Shown: positions 20,201 through 26,760 of the stretch, piece by piece
How positions within the stretch are numbered: the first letter of the stretch is position 1
How the letters are laid out: each line of letters starts with the position of its first letter
Origin: Hepsetus odoe
Taxonomy: Eukaryota > Chordata > Actinopteri > Characiformes > Hepsetidae
Assembly: GCA_017165825.1 (NCBI GenBank)
Contig: CM029372.1
Location: 24,146,685-24,210,684, forward strand
DNA length: 64,000 nucleotides
Direction of reading: 5' to 3'
The notes under the pieces: generated by a model
The model's database searches: none
What the model was told of the DNA's origin: nothing
The model's input: only the letters and a program-made list of their open reading frames with translations
Program-made: the position numbers and the translations under genes

Positions 20201-22967
20201 ATTAATCCTTGATCCCTAAACCAAAGGAAGTAAACAGTAACAATGGCAATATCACTTAAAAAGGCATCTGGCAGATGGGGTCTACATAGGTGGTTTTGTG
20301 ATAATGATGCTTGTTATAAAGTAACTCAAACTAAGGACCCCAATATGTTTTTTCATTTTCTGAACACGCATTTAATGGGTGAAATATGAATTCTAGGCTG
20401 GGGTAGGATCACCTATTAACTTGGTTAGGATCCATCCATCTCTGATAGTGGATGGATGGATGGAGAAAATTTAATCCAGACCAACAGACAATTATCAGCT
20501 TCTAAAGAAGTAGGCTTTCATATCTGACTTTTAAATGGTACTCTATTGCACAAGACCAGCCTCTTCTGAGAATGACAACATGCTCCTTGTGCCTTGTTCT
20601 GAAGAAAATGACATGGCTGGACTGGAATCCATGGCATGACTTTGGAATCTCCACAGCAATAGTTGTAGATAGTGTGACCAGCAAGCAAACGAAAGCAAGT
20701 TACCTGTCAGTTTTTTTTAAGTGCAGAAATGCAGCGAGGAAGGGGTCGTGCCCTCCCTACCCATCTAATGTTCTGGTTCATATGACTAGAATTTTCAAAA
20801 ATCAGCTTAAAATGAGCTTTTTCATCATGGTGTGACCTTGTTCACACTGTGACTCATAGGACTGCACACTGCTGTGTGTGCACGCGTGAATGTGTGTGTG
20901 TGTGTGGGAGAGTGACTGGATTCCAACAATCTTGAATGCTCAATCTTGAAAGCCCAAGTCAAATCACCACAGGTCGCAATGTTTTTTTGTGGCTTCAGTT
21001 ACATACATGGGCTGATTGCACTATGAAGCAAACGACACATTTGGATGCTACATGTACATTTTCCATTAACCCCTGCAGATTAAGGTTGAAGGGATGAGAT
21101 AAAAAGATAAAATGGGGCACAGAAACTCCCATTAGCTGGTAACAGAGCTGTAAATGTATATCACTGCTTTAGGCCTGGTGTGGTGAGGCTGCAGTGTGGG
21201 GTAGCGTGCATGTTACAGGACATCTAGATAAACCTTTTACGGCATCGTTATACATTCTGGGGTCAAACGGATGTAAGTAGCCTTTGTGATGATTGATGAT
21301 TGTTGAAATAAACCTTAGAAAATATCAGCTGTCATTAAATGCTCATGTTGATTTTAAGTTGCCTTAAAAACTCTGCTCTTTAGTAAAGAACTCTTATCTA
21401 AATGTAGGCTTAATCAAAGGCAAACAGATATATGTTGAATTTTTTAATCAGTTAAACTATTAAACAATGGCTGCTGTCACTTCAGGTGTTAAATGGTATT
21501 TAATAATAATATTATTATTATTATTGTTATTATTATTAAGTCATCTAGTAGTTTCATATATAATAATAAGAAGAAGAAGACGAAGAAGAAGATGATGATG
21601 ACGAAGAAGAAAAATGGTAATCTGTAGTTTTATATATAACAATAATAAAAATAATATGCATCAGCAATGGTTTCAGTTCATTATTGCTGGAAAGTAGAAA
21701 AAGAAAATTATTTTGCCCATTTAGTTTTACTATTTTGAGCCAATACACTCAAACAAATTCCTTGGAATGACTAAAAACTGAAGGGACCAGTTTCCTAAAA
21801 AAAACAAAGCCTAAGTATTGAACTAATTTAATATCCTGTAAAGGACTGGGTTTAATCCCTGCCCTGGGATTCAAATCAGAGTGGCTTAATAAAATATTTT
21901 TACTTCACTTCTATTTTGATATTCAATTCCCTGTAATGAATATAAATAATGAAATCTTGTTCTTATCTGATTTTGGGTCCTGCGCATCCATCAATTCAAA
22001 TATTTACATGTGTTATAGCATGAAGTGAAGCTGAGCTGTCGGACAAATATTTTCCAGATTTGTAAGATTTCCAAAAGCCATTTTCTTAAGAAATGTATTT
22101 CAGCACAGTGAGTTCTTTATCTGCCTGAATGTTACAGGGTTGAGCAAATTTGGGCTTTAACCCTTGGCTATCAACCGTCTTTAGGATTGTCTTTCCAGTT
22201 ATTGTAGCATTAAAAAGAAACACATCGCAACTTCATAATGGGCTCATTTGCAAATCACTGTGACCCAAAAACTGCCTTCTTTGCGAATTAATCAAACGAA
22301 TATCCAACAAGTGAGATCACGTGTCATTATTGCACGAATGCACCATTAAAAATGTGTAGAGAATTATAACGTCGGGTCTGTCTGAGTAGAGAGCAGAGGA
22401 AACTGAGCATATCGTTTTCCACAAGCAGTGGAATCTGGGTCTCAGACTTATACATGATTACATAACTGTGTGTGAAGGTTTAAAGTAGACAACAGGCTCA
22501 GCTAGAAGTCTAAAACCTTTCATTTTTAAGTAAAAAAAAACTTTAAACTTTTATCATAGCAGTGTTTTAAACGTAAAATGTAAATTGCTAAATATCCCAT
22601 CATTTTCTGTATTGTCTGTAGTTTATGAAAGATCAATGTCTGTTCAAATCAATGTCTGTTTAAATGTTTATTCATTTATTTATTTCATTTTGTTTTTAAA
22701 TGTAGGCAAGGCATGATTTCTGCAGCCCACAAGCCTCGTGGTTAAAACAAACAGGATCTGCTTAATTAATAAAAGCTTCTTTCTTCCACACAGAGCAACC
22801 AAGAGGAATCAAACTGGGTGGAAGACCTACTCTGGTTCCACCAATCACGTGTCAAGGATGTTGAGTGGCTCACAGGACTGGACTTTTTCCAGAACAGCAC
22901 TCAATCAGTCCCTGAGATTCTGCGGTTAAAGATCCGCCCCACTGCAACAATTCACAGGAAACCATAA
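216..22967 (+). CDS. enpp2-like: ENPP1/2/3-group ectonucleotide pyrophosphatase/phosphodiesterase, 3' part (15 exons, 559 residues)
   Basis: The family hydrolyses phosphodiester or pyrophosphate bonds outside the cell. ENPP1 and ENPP3 act on nucleotides; ENPP2 (autotaxin) is a lysophospholipase D. Fifteen exons join in phase, all with GT-AG borders. Counting the first full codon as residue 1, metal ligands of the phosphodiesterase domain are visible: Asp12 and His16 (EPDSSGH), Asp59 and His60 (ADHG), and His221 (GSHGSLNH). The nuclease-like domain follows from about residue 333, with a calcium loop DYNYDGQFD at 435-443. The 559 residues match the expected length of this part of a protein of about 860 residues. 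The N-terminal signal or membrane anchor, somatomedin-B domains and catalytic Thr lie upstream of the window. Parts look like ENPP2 (GRIRTK, KKPDQ, RRIED), others like ENPP3 (GGNHGY, CLRADVRV, LTGLDF). The subfamily is therefore unsure; ENPP2-like is favoured by exons 3-5 and the TNFRSF neighbour. Confidence 0.9.
325..1402 (+). mobile_element. tRNA-derived SINE (tail type A) interrupted by a Tc1-like element
   Basis: The head at 325-464 has the split promoter form (GGGGCAGCGGTGGTCTAG and GGGTTCAAATCCC). The 3' part, GCTGTTCACTGCTGC through TAGTCACTTTCACTT, resumes at 1295 and ends near 1402. Together they match other full copies, for example at 7220. Confidence 0.8.
465..1294 (+). mobile_element. 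Tc1/mariner-like element, internally deleted, inserted in the SINE
   Basis: Terminal inverted repeats start CAGTTAGGTCC and end GGACCTACCTG. TA is present on both sides (463-464 and 1295-1296), the expected target duplication. The interior carries the 5' region of a transposase (MRFKELSMQEKQ-like reading near 795) and then jumps to a 3' end, so it is a non-autonomous deletion derivative. Confidence 0.8.
1580..1970 (+). pseudogene. Tc1-family transposase fragment (DNARPH type)
   Basis: A broken frame reads VHDNARPHVARVCRQFLED, then DWPPHYPDLNPI and a stop in place of the catalytic Glu codon. This is the DDE domain of an IS630/Tc1-type transposase, related to the minus-strand relic at 24240-25130. 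Confidence 0.8.
2090..2225 (-). mobile_element. Diverged SINE tail-A fragment
   Basis: Contains ataccttgctgaaggg and related SINE core motifs in reverse orientation; strongly decayed. Confidence 0.5.
2322..2430 (+). CDS. enpp2-like: ENPP visible exon 2
   Basis: Bounded by tttgtttcag and donor GTGGGT. It encodes LISALQGVDKVIGQL through IADH, with the second metal-binding Asp-His pair at its end. QLMNGLKQLKLH is close to ENPP2. It ends after the first base of a Gly codon. Confidence 0.9.
2600..3505 (-). pseudogene. Tc1-like transposase relic
   Basis: Reverse reading gives MPTVKHGGGSVMVWRCFAA-like sequence and WPSQSPDLNPIEMLW, both hallmarks of Tc1-like transposases. Frames are broken throughout, so it is inactive. 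It lies within the intron after ENPP visible exon 2. Confidence 0.85.
3520..4225 (+). other. Intron sequence without recognisable features
   Basis: AT-rich intronic sequence; nothing identified. Confidence 0.5.
4225..4523 (-). pseudogene. Non-LTR retrotransposon RT C-terminal end
   Basis: Reverse reading gives FGHVQRRNKEHIGKRMLRME, then GRPKRWFMDEVREDMQLV and ends in HCGDT. This is the C-terminal end of a fish APE-type LINE ORF2. It belongs to the same family as the relics at 23390-23960 and 40530-41175, all on the minus strand. Confidence 0.8.
4565..4798 (+). mobile_element. tRNA-derived SINE, tail type A
   Basis: Full head-to-tail copy: GGGCAGTGATGGCCC, GGGTTTGAATCC, GAGCAAGGTACCATCCC, CTGCTGCACGGTG, ending GTAGTCACTTT. 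Confidence 0.8.
5059..5181 (+). CDS. enpp2-like: ENPP visible exon 3
   Basis: Acceptor gtggcttccag, donor GTGAGT. It completes ADHG and continues MSETSCDRIEVLQNLV to GRIRTKDKTIT. The CDR and GRIR blocks resemble ENPP2 more than ENPP1 or ENPP3. Confidence 0.9.
5182..6144 (+). other. ENPP intron, no repeats recognised
   Basis: Apparently single-copy intronic sequence; a short (TTTGA)n tract lies at about 6060-6076. Confidence 0.6.
6145..6176 (+). CDS. enpp2-like: ENPP visible exon 4 (32-base mini-exon)
   Basis: Too short for ORF detection; recognised from phase and family pattern. Acceptor ttatttttgcag, donor GTACGT. It encodes LDAAGLVANMT, matching the short segment before the conserved C-K-K-P block. 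Confidence 0.8.
6177..6795 (+). other. ENPP intron, no repeats recognised
   Basis: No gene or repeat recognised before the SINE at 6799. Confidence 0.6.
6799..6965 (+). mobile_element. SINE tail-A copy, 3' truncated
   Basis: GGGCAGTGGCAGCCTAG, GGTTCGAATCCC and CTGCCCCCTGCTGCAC are present; the TAGTCACTTTCACTT end is missing. Confidence 0.75.
7220..7476 (+). mobile_element. Full-length SINE, tail type A
   Basis: Good reference copy of about 257 bases: head GGGGCAGTGGTGGCCTAG, B box GGGTTCGACTCC, core GGTTGCCCTGAGGTACC, tail GTCACTTTCACTTT. Confidence 0.85.
7587..7616 (+). repeat. (GT)n microsatellite at a splice acceptor
   Basis: About 15 GT units run directly into the tag acceptor of the exon at 7619. 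Confidence 0.9.
7619..7746 (+). CDS. enpp2-like: ENPP visible exon 5
   Basis: Encodes CKKPDQQIKAYLK through RRIEDVNVLVSPRWLFG, the stretch most similar to ENPP2. Its acceptor is the end of a (TG)n run, gtgtgtag; the donor is GTACAG. Confidence 0.9.
7909..7978 (+). CDS. enpp2-like: ENPP visible exon 6
   Basis: Acceptor tgtgtctacag, donor GTGTGT, which opens a (GT)n microsatellite. Encodes FPGSLRFCSGGNHGYDN to PSMQ. GGNHGY is typical of ENPP3 rather than ENPP2. Confidence 0.9.
7979..8012 (+). repeat. (GT)n microsatellite at a splice donor
   Basis: Starts with the donor GT of the exon ending at 7978. Confidence 0.9.
8127..8178 (+). repeat. (TC)n microsatellite serving as polypyrimidine tract
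   Basis: About 25 TC units end just before the ccag acceptor at 8181. Confidence 0.9.
8182..8269 (+). CDS. enpp2-like: ENPP visible exon 7
   Basis: A (TC)n run forms the polypyrimidine tract directly before cag; donor is GTGAGT. Encodes AMFLSYGPKFCSQTEVEPF through NIELYNLMC, a hallmark block of the family. Confidence 0.9.
8517..8689 (+). CDS. enpp2-like: ENPP visible exon 8
   Basis: Acceptor tctcttccag, donor GTACCA. Encodes DVLEITPAANNGSHGSLNH onward, with the last metal-binding His, and ends at LGCSCPAL. The region after it marks the end of the phosphodiesterase domain. Confidence 0.9.
8890..9142 (+). repeat. GAGTC-type minisatellite, block 1
   Basis: Imperfect units of about 60 bases, each with TCAGAGT(C/T)GA, GAGAGCAGATTTAAGT and GGTTCTCTG. 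Related sequence reappears at 10985-11045 and 11265-11575. Confidence 0.65.
9143..10886 (-). mobile_element. SINE tail-A copy split by a Tc1-like element
   Basis: The reverse-oriented SINE runs from 9143 to the Tc1 border near 9375 and resumes as ggccacagctgc after 10873. The joined order matches the head of other copies. Confidence 0.75.
9376..10873 (+). mobile_element. Near full-length Tc1-like transposon, inactive
   Basis: Inverted ends agtgccttccaaaagtattc and gaatacttttgcaaggcact define an element of about 1.5 kb. The transposase is broken: an N-terminal part near 9880-10010 reads RGPPTKTHRQDKE, and a second frame at 10160-10672 keeps FQQDNDPKHTAKATIQW and WPSQSPYLNPIENL. The Asp of QQD and the Glu of PIEN are 34 residues apart, as expected for a DD34E Tc1 enzyme. 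Frameshifts between the parts indicate loss of function. Confidence 0.9.
10895..10964 (-). tRNA. tRNA-Ala(UGC)-like gene or pseudogene
   Basis: On the minus strand an A box (ACCTCAGTGGTAGAG) and B box (GGTTCAATCCC) are correctly spaced. The anticodon stem CATGC/GCATG is perfect, the loop TTTGCAT reads TGC (Ala), and the T stem CAGGG/CCCTG is perfect. The acceptor stem has at least one mismatch and a weak pair, so it may be a pseudogene or a free tRNA-like relic. It is not part of the nearby SINE, whose head differs. Confidence 0.6.
10985..11045 (+). repeat. GAGTC-type minisatellite, short block
   Basis: attgagtctctggggctcgg and gattcgagtcacatctc follow the pattern of the flanking blocks. Confidence 0.45.
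11265..11575 (+). repeat. GAGTC-type minisatellite, block 2
   Basis: Repeated motifs such as cttgagtctc(a/c)ggga, gagtcagt and agtctgagtagagtct; units are diverged and variable in length. Confidence 0.6.
11711..11952 (+). mobile_element. SINE tail-A copy, diverged
   Basis: Contains GGTACCCTTGAGCA, CTGCCCACTGCTTC and ends TAGTCACTTTCACTG. Confidence 0.7.
11955..13215 (-). mobile_element. 5'-truncated CR1/L2-like LINE with long 3' UTR
   Basis: Reverse reading near 12901-13086 gives FRIDYKILLLTHKALNGLAS and EYLSELISS, the C-terminal end of ORF2 in CR1/L2-like LINEs. The rest (11955-12700) is a 3' UTR shared, inverted, with 25425-25930. It is an interspersed relic. Confidence 0.7.
13258..14237 (+). 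mobile_element. 5'-truncated L2-like LINE, 3' end
   Basis: Reads DAEKLVHAFITSRLNYCNAL, then ITPILHKLHWLPRLY and FKALHGSAPSYLTD (13583-13861), typical of L2-clade ORF2 C-termini. It ends in GGCACTATATAAATAAA followed by (ATT)n, a usual LINE tail. Confidence 0.85.
14208..14300 (+). repeat. (ATT)n and (AT)n microsatellites
   Basis: (ATT)n at about 14208-14237 follows the LINE tail; (AT)n lies at about 14281-14299. Confidence 0.8.
14385..14430 (+). CDS. enpp2-like: ENPP visible exon 9 (46 bases)
   Basis: Short exon found by phase after a 5.7 kb intron full of repeats. Acceptor tttctttgcag, donor GTAATA. Encodes NGTNPNYRLNLSDAE, part of the linker between the two domains. Two Asn-X-Ser/Thr sites are present (NGT and NLS). 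Confidence 0.75.
14596..14925. repeat. Palindromic pair of LINE 3' tails
   Basis: A reverse tail (agtcaagtagg, then ttttttgtcatttcagccat) is followed by a forward tail (aataaaatcctacttgactt). Both match the 3' end of the L2-like LINE at 33650-33718. A SINE sits in the reverse arm. Confidence 0.65.
14617..14858 (+). mobile_element. SINE, tail type B
   Basis: tRNA-like head (GGCAGTGGTGGCCTAGTGG, GGGGTTCGAACCCC) and core as in type A, but the 3' part is CGATGGGCTGGCGACCTGTC... ending CAGAAAATGGATGAATGG. The flanking duplication aagtcaagtagg is at 14605-14616 and 14859-14870. Confidence 0.85.
15158..15312 (+). CDS. enpp2-like: ENPP visible exon 10
   Basis: Acceptor attttttttag, donor GTGAGA. 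Encodes AQSEKKHLPFGRPRMLQ, then YCLLHQEGFVSAYSK and MPLWSSFTVEKP. LPFGRPR and CLL resemble ENPP3 and ENPP1. Confidence 0.9.
15373..15432 (-). mobile_element. SINE tail fragment (GCGTCTGCTAAATGCC type)
   Basis: Reverse copy of the tail seen in full at 28996-29198: catttacggcatttagcaga. Confidence 0.6.
15598..15868. mobile_element. Two SINE tail-A halves in inverted orientation
   Basis: A reverse 3' half (gaagtgaaagtgactattaa to about 15748) directly meets a forward 3' half (about 15749-15868, ending aatagtcactttcacttt). The arms are mutually complementary. Confidence 0.7.
16338..16479 (+). CDS. enpp2-like: ENPP visible exon 11
   Basis: Acceptor tctccctgcag, donor GTATGT. Encodes AGDGSGSLPAVTKDCLRADV to FLYPP, the start of the nuclease-like domain. 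An open frame continues upstream of 16338, but the family alignment and acceptor place the border here. Confidence 0.85.
16480..17075 (+). other. ENPP intron without recognised repeats
   Basis: Nothing identified. Confidence 0.6.
17076..17153 (+). CDS. enpp2-like: ENPP visible exon 12
   Basis: Acceptor gtgttgcag, donor GTGAGT. Encodes SLNSTDAEFYDGLILSNVIP to PEFK. The N-S-T triplet is a possible glycosylation site. Confidence 0.9.
17252..17310 (+). repeat. (GT)n with GGGTGC variants
   Basis: Lies just before the acceptor of the exon at 17322. Confidence 0.8.
17322..17454 (+). CDS. enpp2-like: ENPP visible exon 13
   Basis: Acceptor tctctgcag lies about 40 bases after a (GT)n/GGGTGC run; donor is GTAAGT. 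Encodes IWQYFQDILLVKYAS, then the calcium-binding loop DYNYDGQFD. Confidence 0.9.
17556..17765 (-). mobile_element. SINE tail-A copy
   Basis: Reverse copy: gagcagtgatgggcaaggta, gggattcgaacc, ctactgctgcccc. Confidence 0.75.
17866..18055 (-). mobile_element. Second SINE family, reverse copy (tail GCGTCTGCTAAATGCC)
   Basis: Contains gcatttagcagacgctctta, aactcagggttaagggtctt and a B-box-like gaatttgaacctgc, matching in reverse the copy at 28996-29198. Confidence 0.75.
18210..18366 (+). CDS. enpp2-like: ENPP visible exon 14
   Basis: Acceptor ttgtgtctag, donor GTGAGT. Encodes FVAGTHIPIPTHYFIVLTSC through FILPHRPANSESCM, conserved in the nuclease-like domain of ENPP1-3. Confidence 0.9.
18367..19385 (+). 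other. Last ENPP intron, first part
   Basis: No gene or clear repeat. Confidence 0.6.
19387..19690 (-). mobile_element. Third SINE-type repeat, reverse copy
   Basis: cattttctgagccgcttgtc and ggtgctggagtctatccc at one end; cctgggaatcaaaaccaggt and ctgtgctactatgccc at the other, the reverse of the tRNA-like head seen at 47706. Confidence 0.7.
19695..22790 (+). other. Last ENPP intron, remainder
   Basis: Mostly unique AT-rich sequence. Simple repeats at about 21500-21540 (ATT) and 21570-21612 (AAG/ATG). No coding signal; conserved noncoding elements cannot be judged from one sequence. Confidence 0.6.
22794..22967 (+). CDS. enpp2-like: ENPP last coding exon with stop
   Basis: Acceptor tcttccacacag. 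Encodes SNQEESNWVEDLLWFHQS, then VEWLTGLDFFQNS and PEILRLK, and stops at 22965-22967. The tail after PEILRLK differs from the LKTYLP-type ending of mammalian ENPP2 and ENPP3. A preceding 4.4 kb intron contains a SINE and simple repeats. Confidence 0.9.
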   Translation, partial: SNQEESNWVEDLLWFHQSRVKDVEWLTGLDFFQNSTQSVPEILRLKIRPTATIHRKP

Positions 22968-23389
22968 AGCTGCGATGCCTGAATTTGCATGACAAGGCAT
23001 TTAAAATATATCTTATGAATGTAATTGATTGGCCAATATATTGATTTATTTAAACCAATGCAGATGCTCTATTCTTAAAAAAAATAATTCCGTTATGAAC
23101 ATTTTTTATTTAAACACTTGTCTTTCTTTAAACTTCTGATTAAACGGACATGTTTGTTTTATTAATAAGCAGATGTTTTGCATCCGTTGTTTTCTTTATC
23201 ACAATCGCTTGCACAGTCATTAACTGGTTGGAACATAAAGAACTGAATTGATTGAATATGGGATGAAATATGTGGATGAAAAATTTAAATACTTTTTTTT
23301 TATTGTTCCTCCTAATCATATCACACTTTAATATTAATGTAAAACAGTCTGTAAAGTGGAACACAGGGTAGCTGGGTCTAAATAAATAA
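22968..23389 (+). other. Downstream of the ENPP stop
   Basis: 3' UTR and flank. A possible variant polyadenylation signal attaaa is at 23139-23144; not proven. Confidence 0.5.
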
Positions 23390-23970
23390 GGACTAGGTTT
23401 CCTTACATTGGTGTGATACAACCTGTAATCCAACCTCTACTTTATATGCATCCATCACTTCTAATGCAGATCTCACCACTGTCACACTGCCCTCATCCAT
23501 ATCCTGTACTACTCTGACATACTTCTTGGTCACTCTTGACTTCCTCATACAATACCACAACTCCTCTCTGGGCACCAAGGGGCAGCAGTGGCCTAGTGGT
23601 TAGTGGTTGGGCATTATTGTGTACCATTGGCCACATGATTGGAGGATCAGGGGTTCGAACCCCTTCCCAATAGGTTGCCCTGAGGTACCCTTGAGCAAGG
23701 TGCCGTCCTCGTCACATTCCTCCCTGTGATGGGCTGGTGACCAGGGTGTGTCCCCCATCCTTCGCCCTGTGTCAGCTGGGATCGACTCCAGCAGCCCCCC
23801 CTCCCTGCGCGACCCTGGACAAGTGGCAGAAAATGACTGACTGACTCTCTGGGCACCCTATCATATGTTTCCTGCAAAGGCACAATGCAGCTCCTTTTGA
23901 CCTTCTCAGTACTTCTCCATCAACACCCTCAGAGCAAACATTGCATCTGTGGTGCTCTTTCTCTGCAAGT
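23390..23970 (-). pseudogene. APE-type LINE reverse transcriptase relic, split by a SINE
   Basis: Reverse reading on one side gives VPREELWYCMRKSRVTKKYV and DEGSVTVVRSALEV. On the other side of the SINE it resumes with TYDRVP, so the frame A/T-YDRVPREELWY is interrupted at 23577-23844. Same family as 4225-4523 and 40530-41175. Confidence 0.8.
23577..23844 (+). mobile_element. SINE, tail type B, in LINE relic
   Basis: Head ggggcagcagtggcctag, B box GGGTTCGAACCCC, tail with gatgggctggtgacc and cagaaaatgactgactg. A 13-base duplication ctctctgggcacc flanks it at 23564-23576 and 23845-23857. Confidence 0.85.
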
Positions 23971-24097
23971 AAAGAGCTATTCTGCATTTTTATACTCAAC
24001 AAAAAAAAAAAGGAAATTATTAAATTAAATTTAATAAAAATGTAAATATATTCAATCAATAATTTCTACACTTAAACTACAATGCTAAACAAAAACA

Positions 24098-24235
24098 CTC
24101 ACCTACAGACCAAGAGGTTGGAGGTTCACATCCCACCTCCATCATTGGGTTCCTGAGCAGTTTTTCCATGGGGACTGCACCTGTAGTTATGAAATGTAAG
24201 TCGCTCTGGATAAGAGCATCGGCCAGGTATTATTG
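24098..24235 (+). mobile_element. Second-family SINE, partial
   Basis: gttggaggttcacatcccac, gggttcctgagcag and gtcgctctggataagagc. It joins directly to the Tc1 relic. Confidence 0.65.
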
Positions 24236-25130
24236 TGTACCAGGAGGAACCTAGGACCCACTGCACTAGCGAAGACCCATCTAAAAATGGGTCTAAGGGT
24301 TTCATCCCAATACCTACTGGCAGTCAGGATGCCATCGTTTATCCTGTAAAGGTCTGTGTGTCCCTCTGTGGATATGCCAACACTGATATAATGATATAGA
24401 CCAACACTGACCCTCCACCAAACTGATCATGCAGAACAATGTTGCAGGCTGCATAACGTTCACTGCGTCTGTCCATCTGTCTGTTCACGTCTGTCACATG
24501 AGCTCAGAGTGAACTTGCTCTCTGTGAAAAGCACAGGGCACCAGTGCCGGACCTGCCAATTCTGGTGTTCTCTGGCAAATACCAGTCGAGCTCCACGGTG
24601 CCGGGCAGTGAGCACAGGGCCCATTAGAGGACGCCGGGCACTGAGGCCACCTTCATAAGACTGTTTCTAATGGGGGACTGTCCCTGTAGTTAAGAAATGT
24701 AAGTTGCTCTGGATAAGATCATCGGCTGGGCATTATTGTGTACCAGGAGGAACCTAGGACCCACTGCACTGATGTGAATGTCAGAGACATTCACACTAGT
24801 GGCCCGCTGGAGATCCCTTTGTTGGAGTCTGGCAGTACTCATCCTGTTCCTCCTTCACAAAGGAGCAGATACCCTTCCTGCTGATGGGTTATGGACCTCC
24901 GACAGCCCTGTCCAGCTCTTCTAGAGTAACTGTCTGTCTCCTGGAATCTCTTCCATACTCTTGAGCCACAGCAAACCTTCTGCCAATGGCATGTCCATCC
25001 TGGTAGGGTCCCGGTATCGCCTCATGCTACCAGTAGTGACGCTGACCCGAGTCAAATGCAAAACTAATGAAAAGCAGTCAAGAAAAGATGAAGAGGGAAA
25101 AATGTCTGTGGCCTCCTCCTGCAAAACAGT
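24236..25130 (-). pseudogene. Tc1-family transposase relic with an internal duplicated junction
   Basis: The reverse strand reads transposase fragments related to 1580-1970 (the shared block is tgagctcagagtgaacttgc). The block tattgtgtaccaggaggaac occurs at 24230 and 24735, each preceded by a SINE tail ending ctggataaga. Confidence 0.65.
24665..24735 (+). mobile_element. Second copy of the SINE tail within the Tc1 relic
   Basis: gggggactgtccctgtagtt and aagttgctctggataaga repeat the junction seen at 24170-24235. Confidence 0.6.
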
Positions 25131-25424
25131 TCCTGTGTTTGGAGTCGACTCATTGTTGTCTCTTTAGTGCACCTGTTGTTAATTTCATTAACAACATTTC
25201 CAATAACAAGTTGCTCTGAAAGCACGAGAAGTTCAATAAATCATCTGAAATGTGGAACTATAGCGTCACTAGACTCTGCTGAGAACAACCTTTGCTGCTA
25301 CTTTCCACAGTAATAAAATAACACAAAAATTCTAATTTATTGCATATGTCCATCTCAATGACTCTGTATTTGTATGTAATAAAGCTATATATGCCACTTC
25401 TATACTGGATTATTCCATTCTCTT

Positions 25425-25930
25425 TTTTTGAGATGGGCAGCTGTCCAGCACCTGTGTGGTGGACGGTTTGGGTGTTTCCTGAGGGCAAGTCCATCGATCT
25501 CCATGAGGGTCTCCTGAGTTCCATGCCAGCTGCTACACAGAGTCGGCACAGCTACTATCATCTTATTTTTCTCCAGACCTGAACTTCAGATCAGTTACAT
25601 CAGACTGGCTCTTCTTCAGGTGCTACTGCCACGAGGGTTAAAGCTTCCCCCACTCAAACAGAGCTCCCACCATTAGCTCATGAACCTCCAGTTACAGTCA
25701 CCAGTGGACTCTTACTTTTACTGTAACTCATGTTTCCTGGAAATTACCACTATACAGGGTTTTTCTCTTTCTTTCGTTCCTTTTTATTTCCGGTGTCGAC
25801 CAGAGGAGGATGGGTTCCCCTTTAGGGTCTTGGTTTCCCCCGAGGTTTCTTGGGGCTCGGATGTGGATTCTGTAAAGCCGCTTTGTGCAAGTCTTTATTG
25901 TTCTTCAGTTAAATGGACCAGCTTCACTTG
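25425..25930 (+). mobile_element. CR1/L2-like LINE 3' UTR fragment
   Basis: Inverted relative of 11955-12480; shares gtttcctgagggcaagtcca, ctcatgaacctccagttaca and gaggatgggttcccctt, and ends near tgtaaagccgctttgtgca. Confidence 0.65.
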
Positions 25931-25934
25931 TAGT

Positions 25935-26410
25935 GACAACGTGACACTGTAGGAATCTTGGGATGTTTTGCAATTATTCCTACTGCCTGTTGGGACATTA
26001 ATGTGAGTTAACGAAATCCTCCCTAAACTGATCGCCCGTCTTTATTTTAACAGACAAGGCAATGGTTTAAAGATGTCACGTTGAACATTACAGGAAGATT
26101 TTTCAGTTCAACCAGCCCTGCTTCTCTCCACACCTCTTTACTCCACTTCCCATGTTTCTATTTGTTAAAAAAAAAAAAAAACATCTTTAATTAAATAAAT
26201 ATGTGATAAGTTTAGATGAAAAGATACACACTGCCTGGCTAAATAAATAAATAAATAAAAACAAATAAAACGTATGCTGTTTTAGAAGGGTCACGTTGTT
26301 AGCCTGCATGAACAGAAGAAAATAACTATAGATTTTGCTGAAACTACTAAATCTGGACTAACTGTCCAACACACTGTTAAGGCCTGGAAGGGTAAAGATC
26401 AGCAATTCAG
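25935..26410 (+). other. Intergenic, no recognised content
   Basis: Poly(A) and AAAT-rich stretches only. Confidence 0.5.
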
Positions 26411-26419
26411 TAAAACTGA

Positions 26420-26650
26420 GTGAAAGTGACCACTGTGGACAGTTGAGCGGTGGTCTTGGGGTTACAGTCAGGTGAGCGTAGGTGAGCCTTACCAGCAGGT
26501 TGCCCTGAGGTACCCTTGAGGCAGGTACCTTCCCTATCACTGCTCCCCAGATGCTTTCAATAGCTGCTCCCTGCCGCACGTGTTTGTGTTTGGGTTAAAC
26601 GCAGAGGTGTGAGTGTGAGTACTTCCATTGACAAGAATAGTCACACTGGG
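26420..26650 (+). mobile_element. SINE tail-A copy, decayed head
   Basis: aggttgccctgaggtaccct, cactgctccccagatgc and gaatagtcac remain. Confidence 0.7.
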
Positions 26651-26654
26651 CTCA

Positions 26655-26760
26655 TCGGTGCAGAGGTGCGTTTCATTGGAGCTGACTATTTAAGCCCCAA
26701 TGAGTCAGAACAGAGCGTGGCTCATTACCAGAGACTAAGCCTCACAGTAATGTTGGTTTT
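26655..26760 (+). mobile_element. LTR-like fragment
   Basis: ctatttaagccccaatgagt and cagaacagagcgtgg match 43110-43170 in the LTR at 43013-43288. It abuts the retrovirus-like relic in opposite sense, so it is likely unrelated to it. Confidence 0.5.

Noticed and set aside
23605..23625. Word gggcattattgtgtacca in the type-B SINE also seen in the Tc1 relic
   Set aside because: Only a short stretch is shared; it may be coincidence or a small insertion and cannot be interpreted.
26640..26760. Envelope gene or 3' LTR of the ERV
   Set aside because: No envelope-like frame follows the integrase, and the LTR-like fragment here is in the opposite orientation and matches another family.
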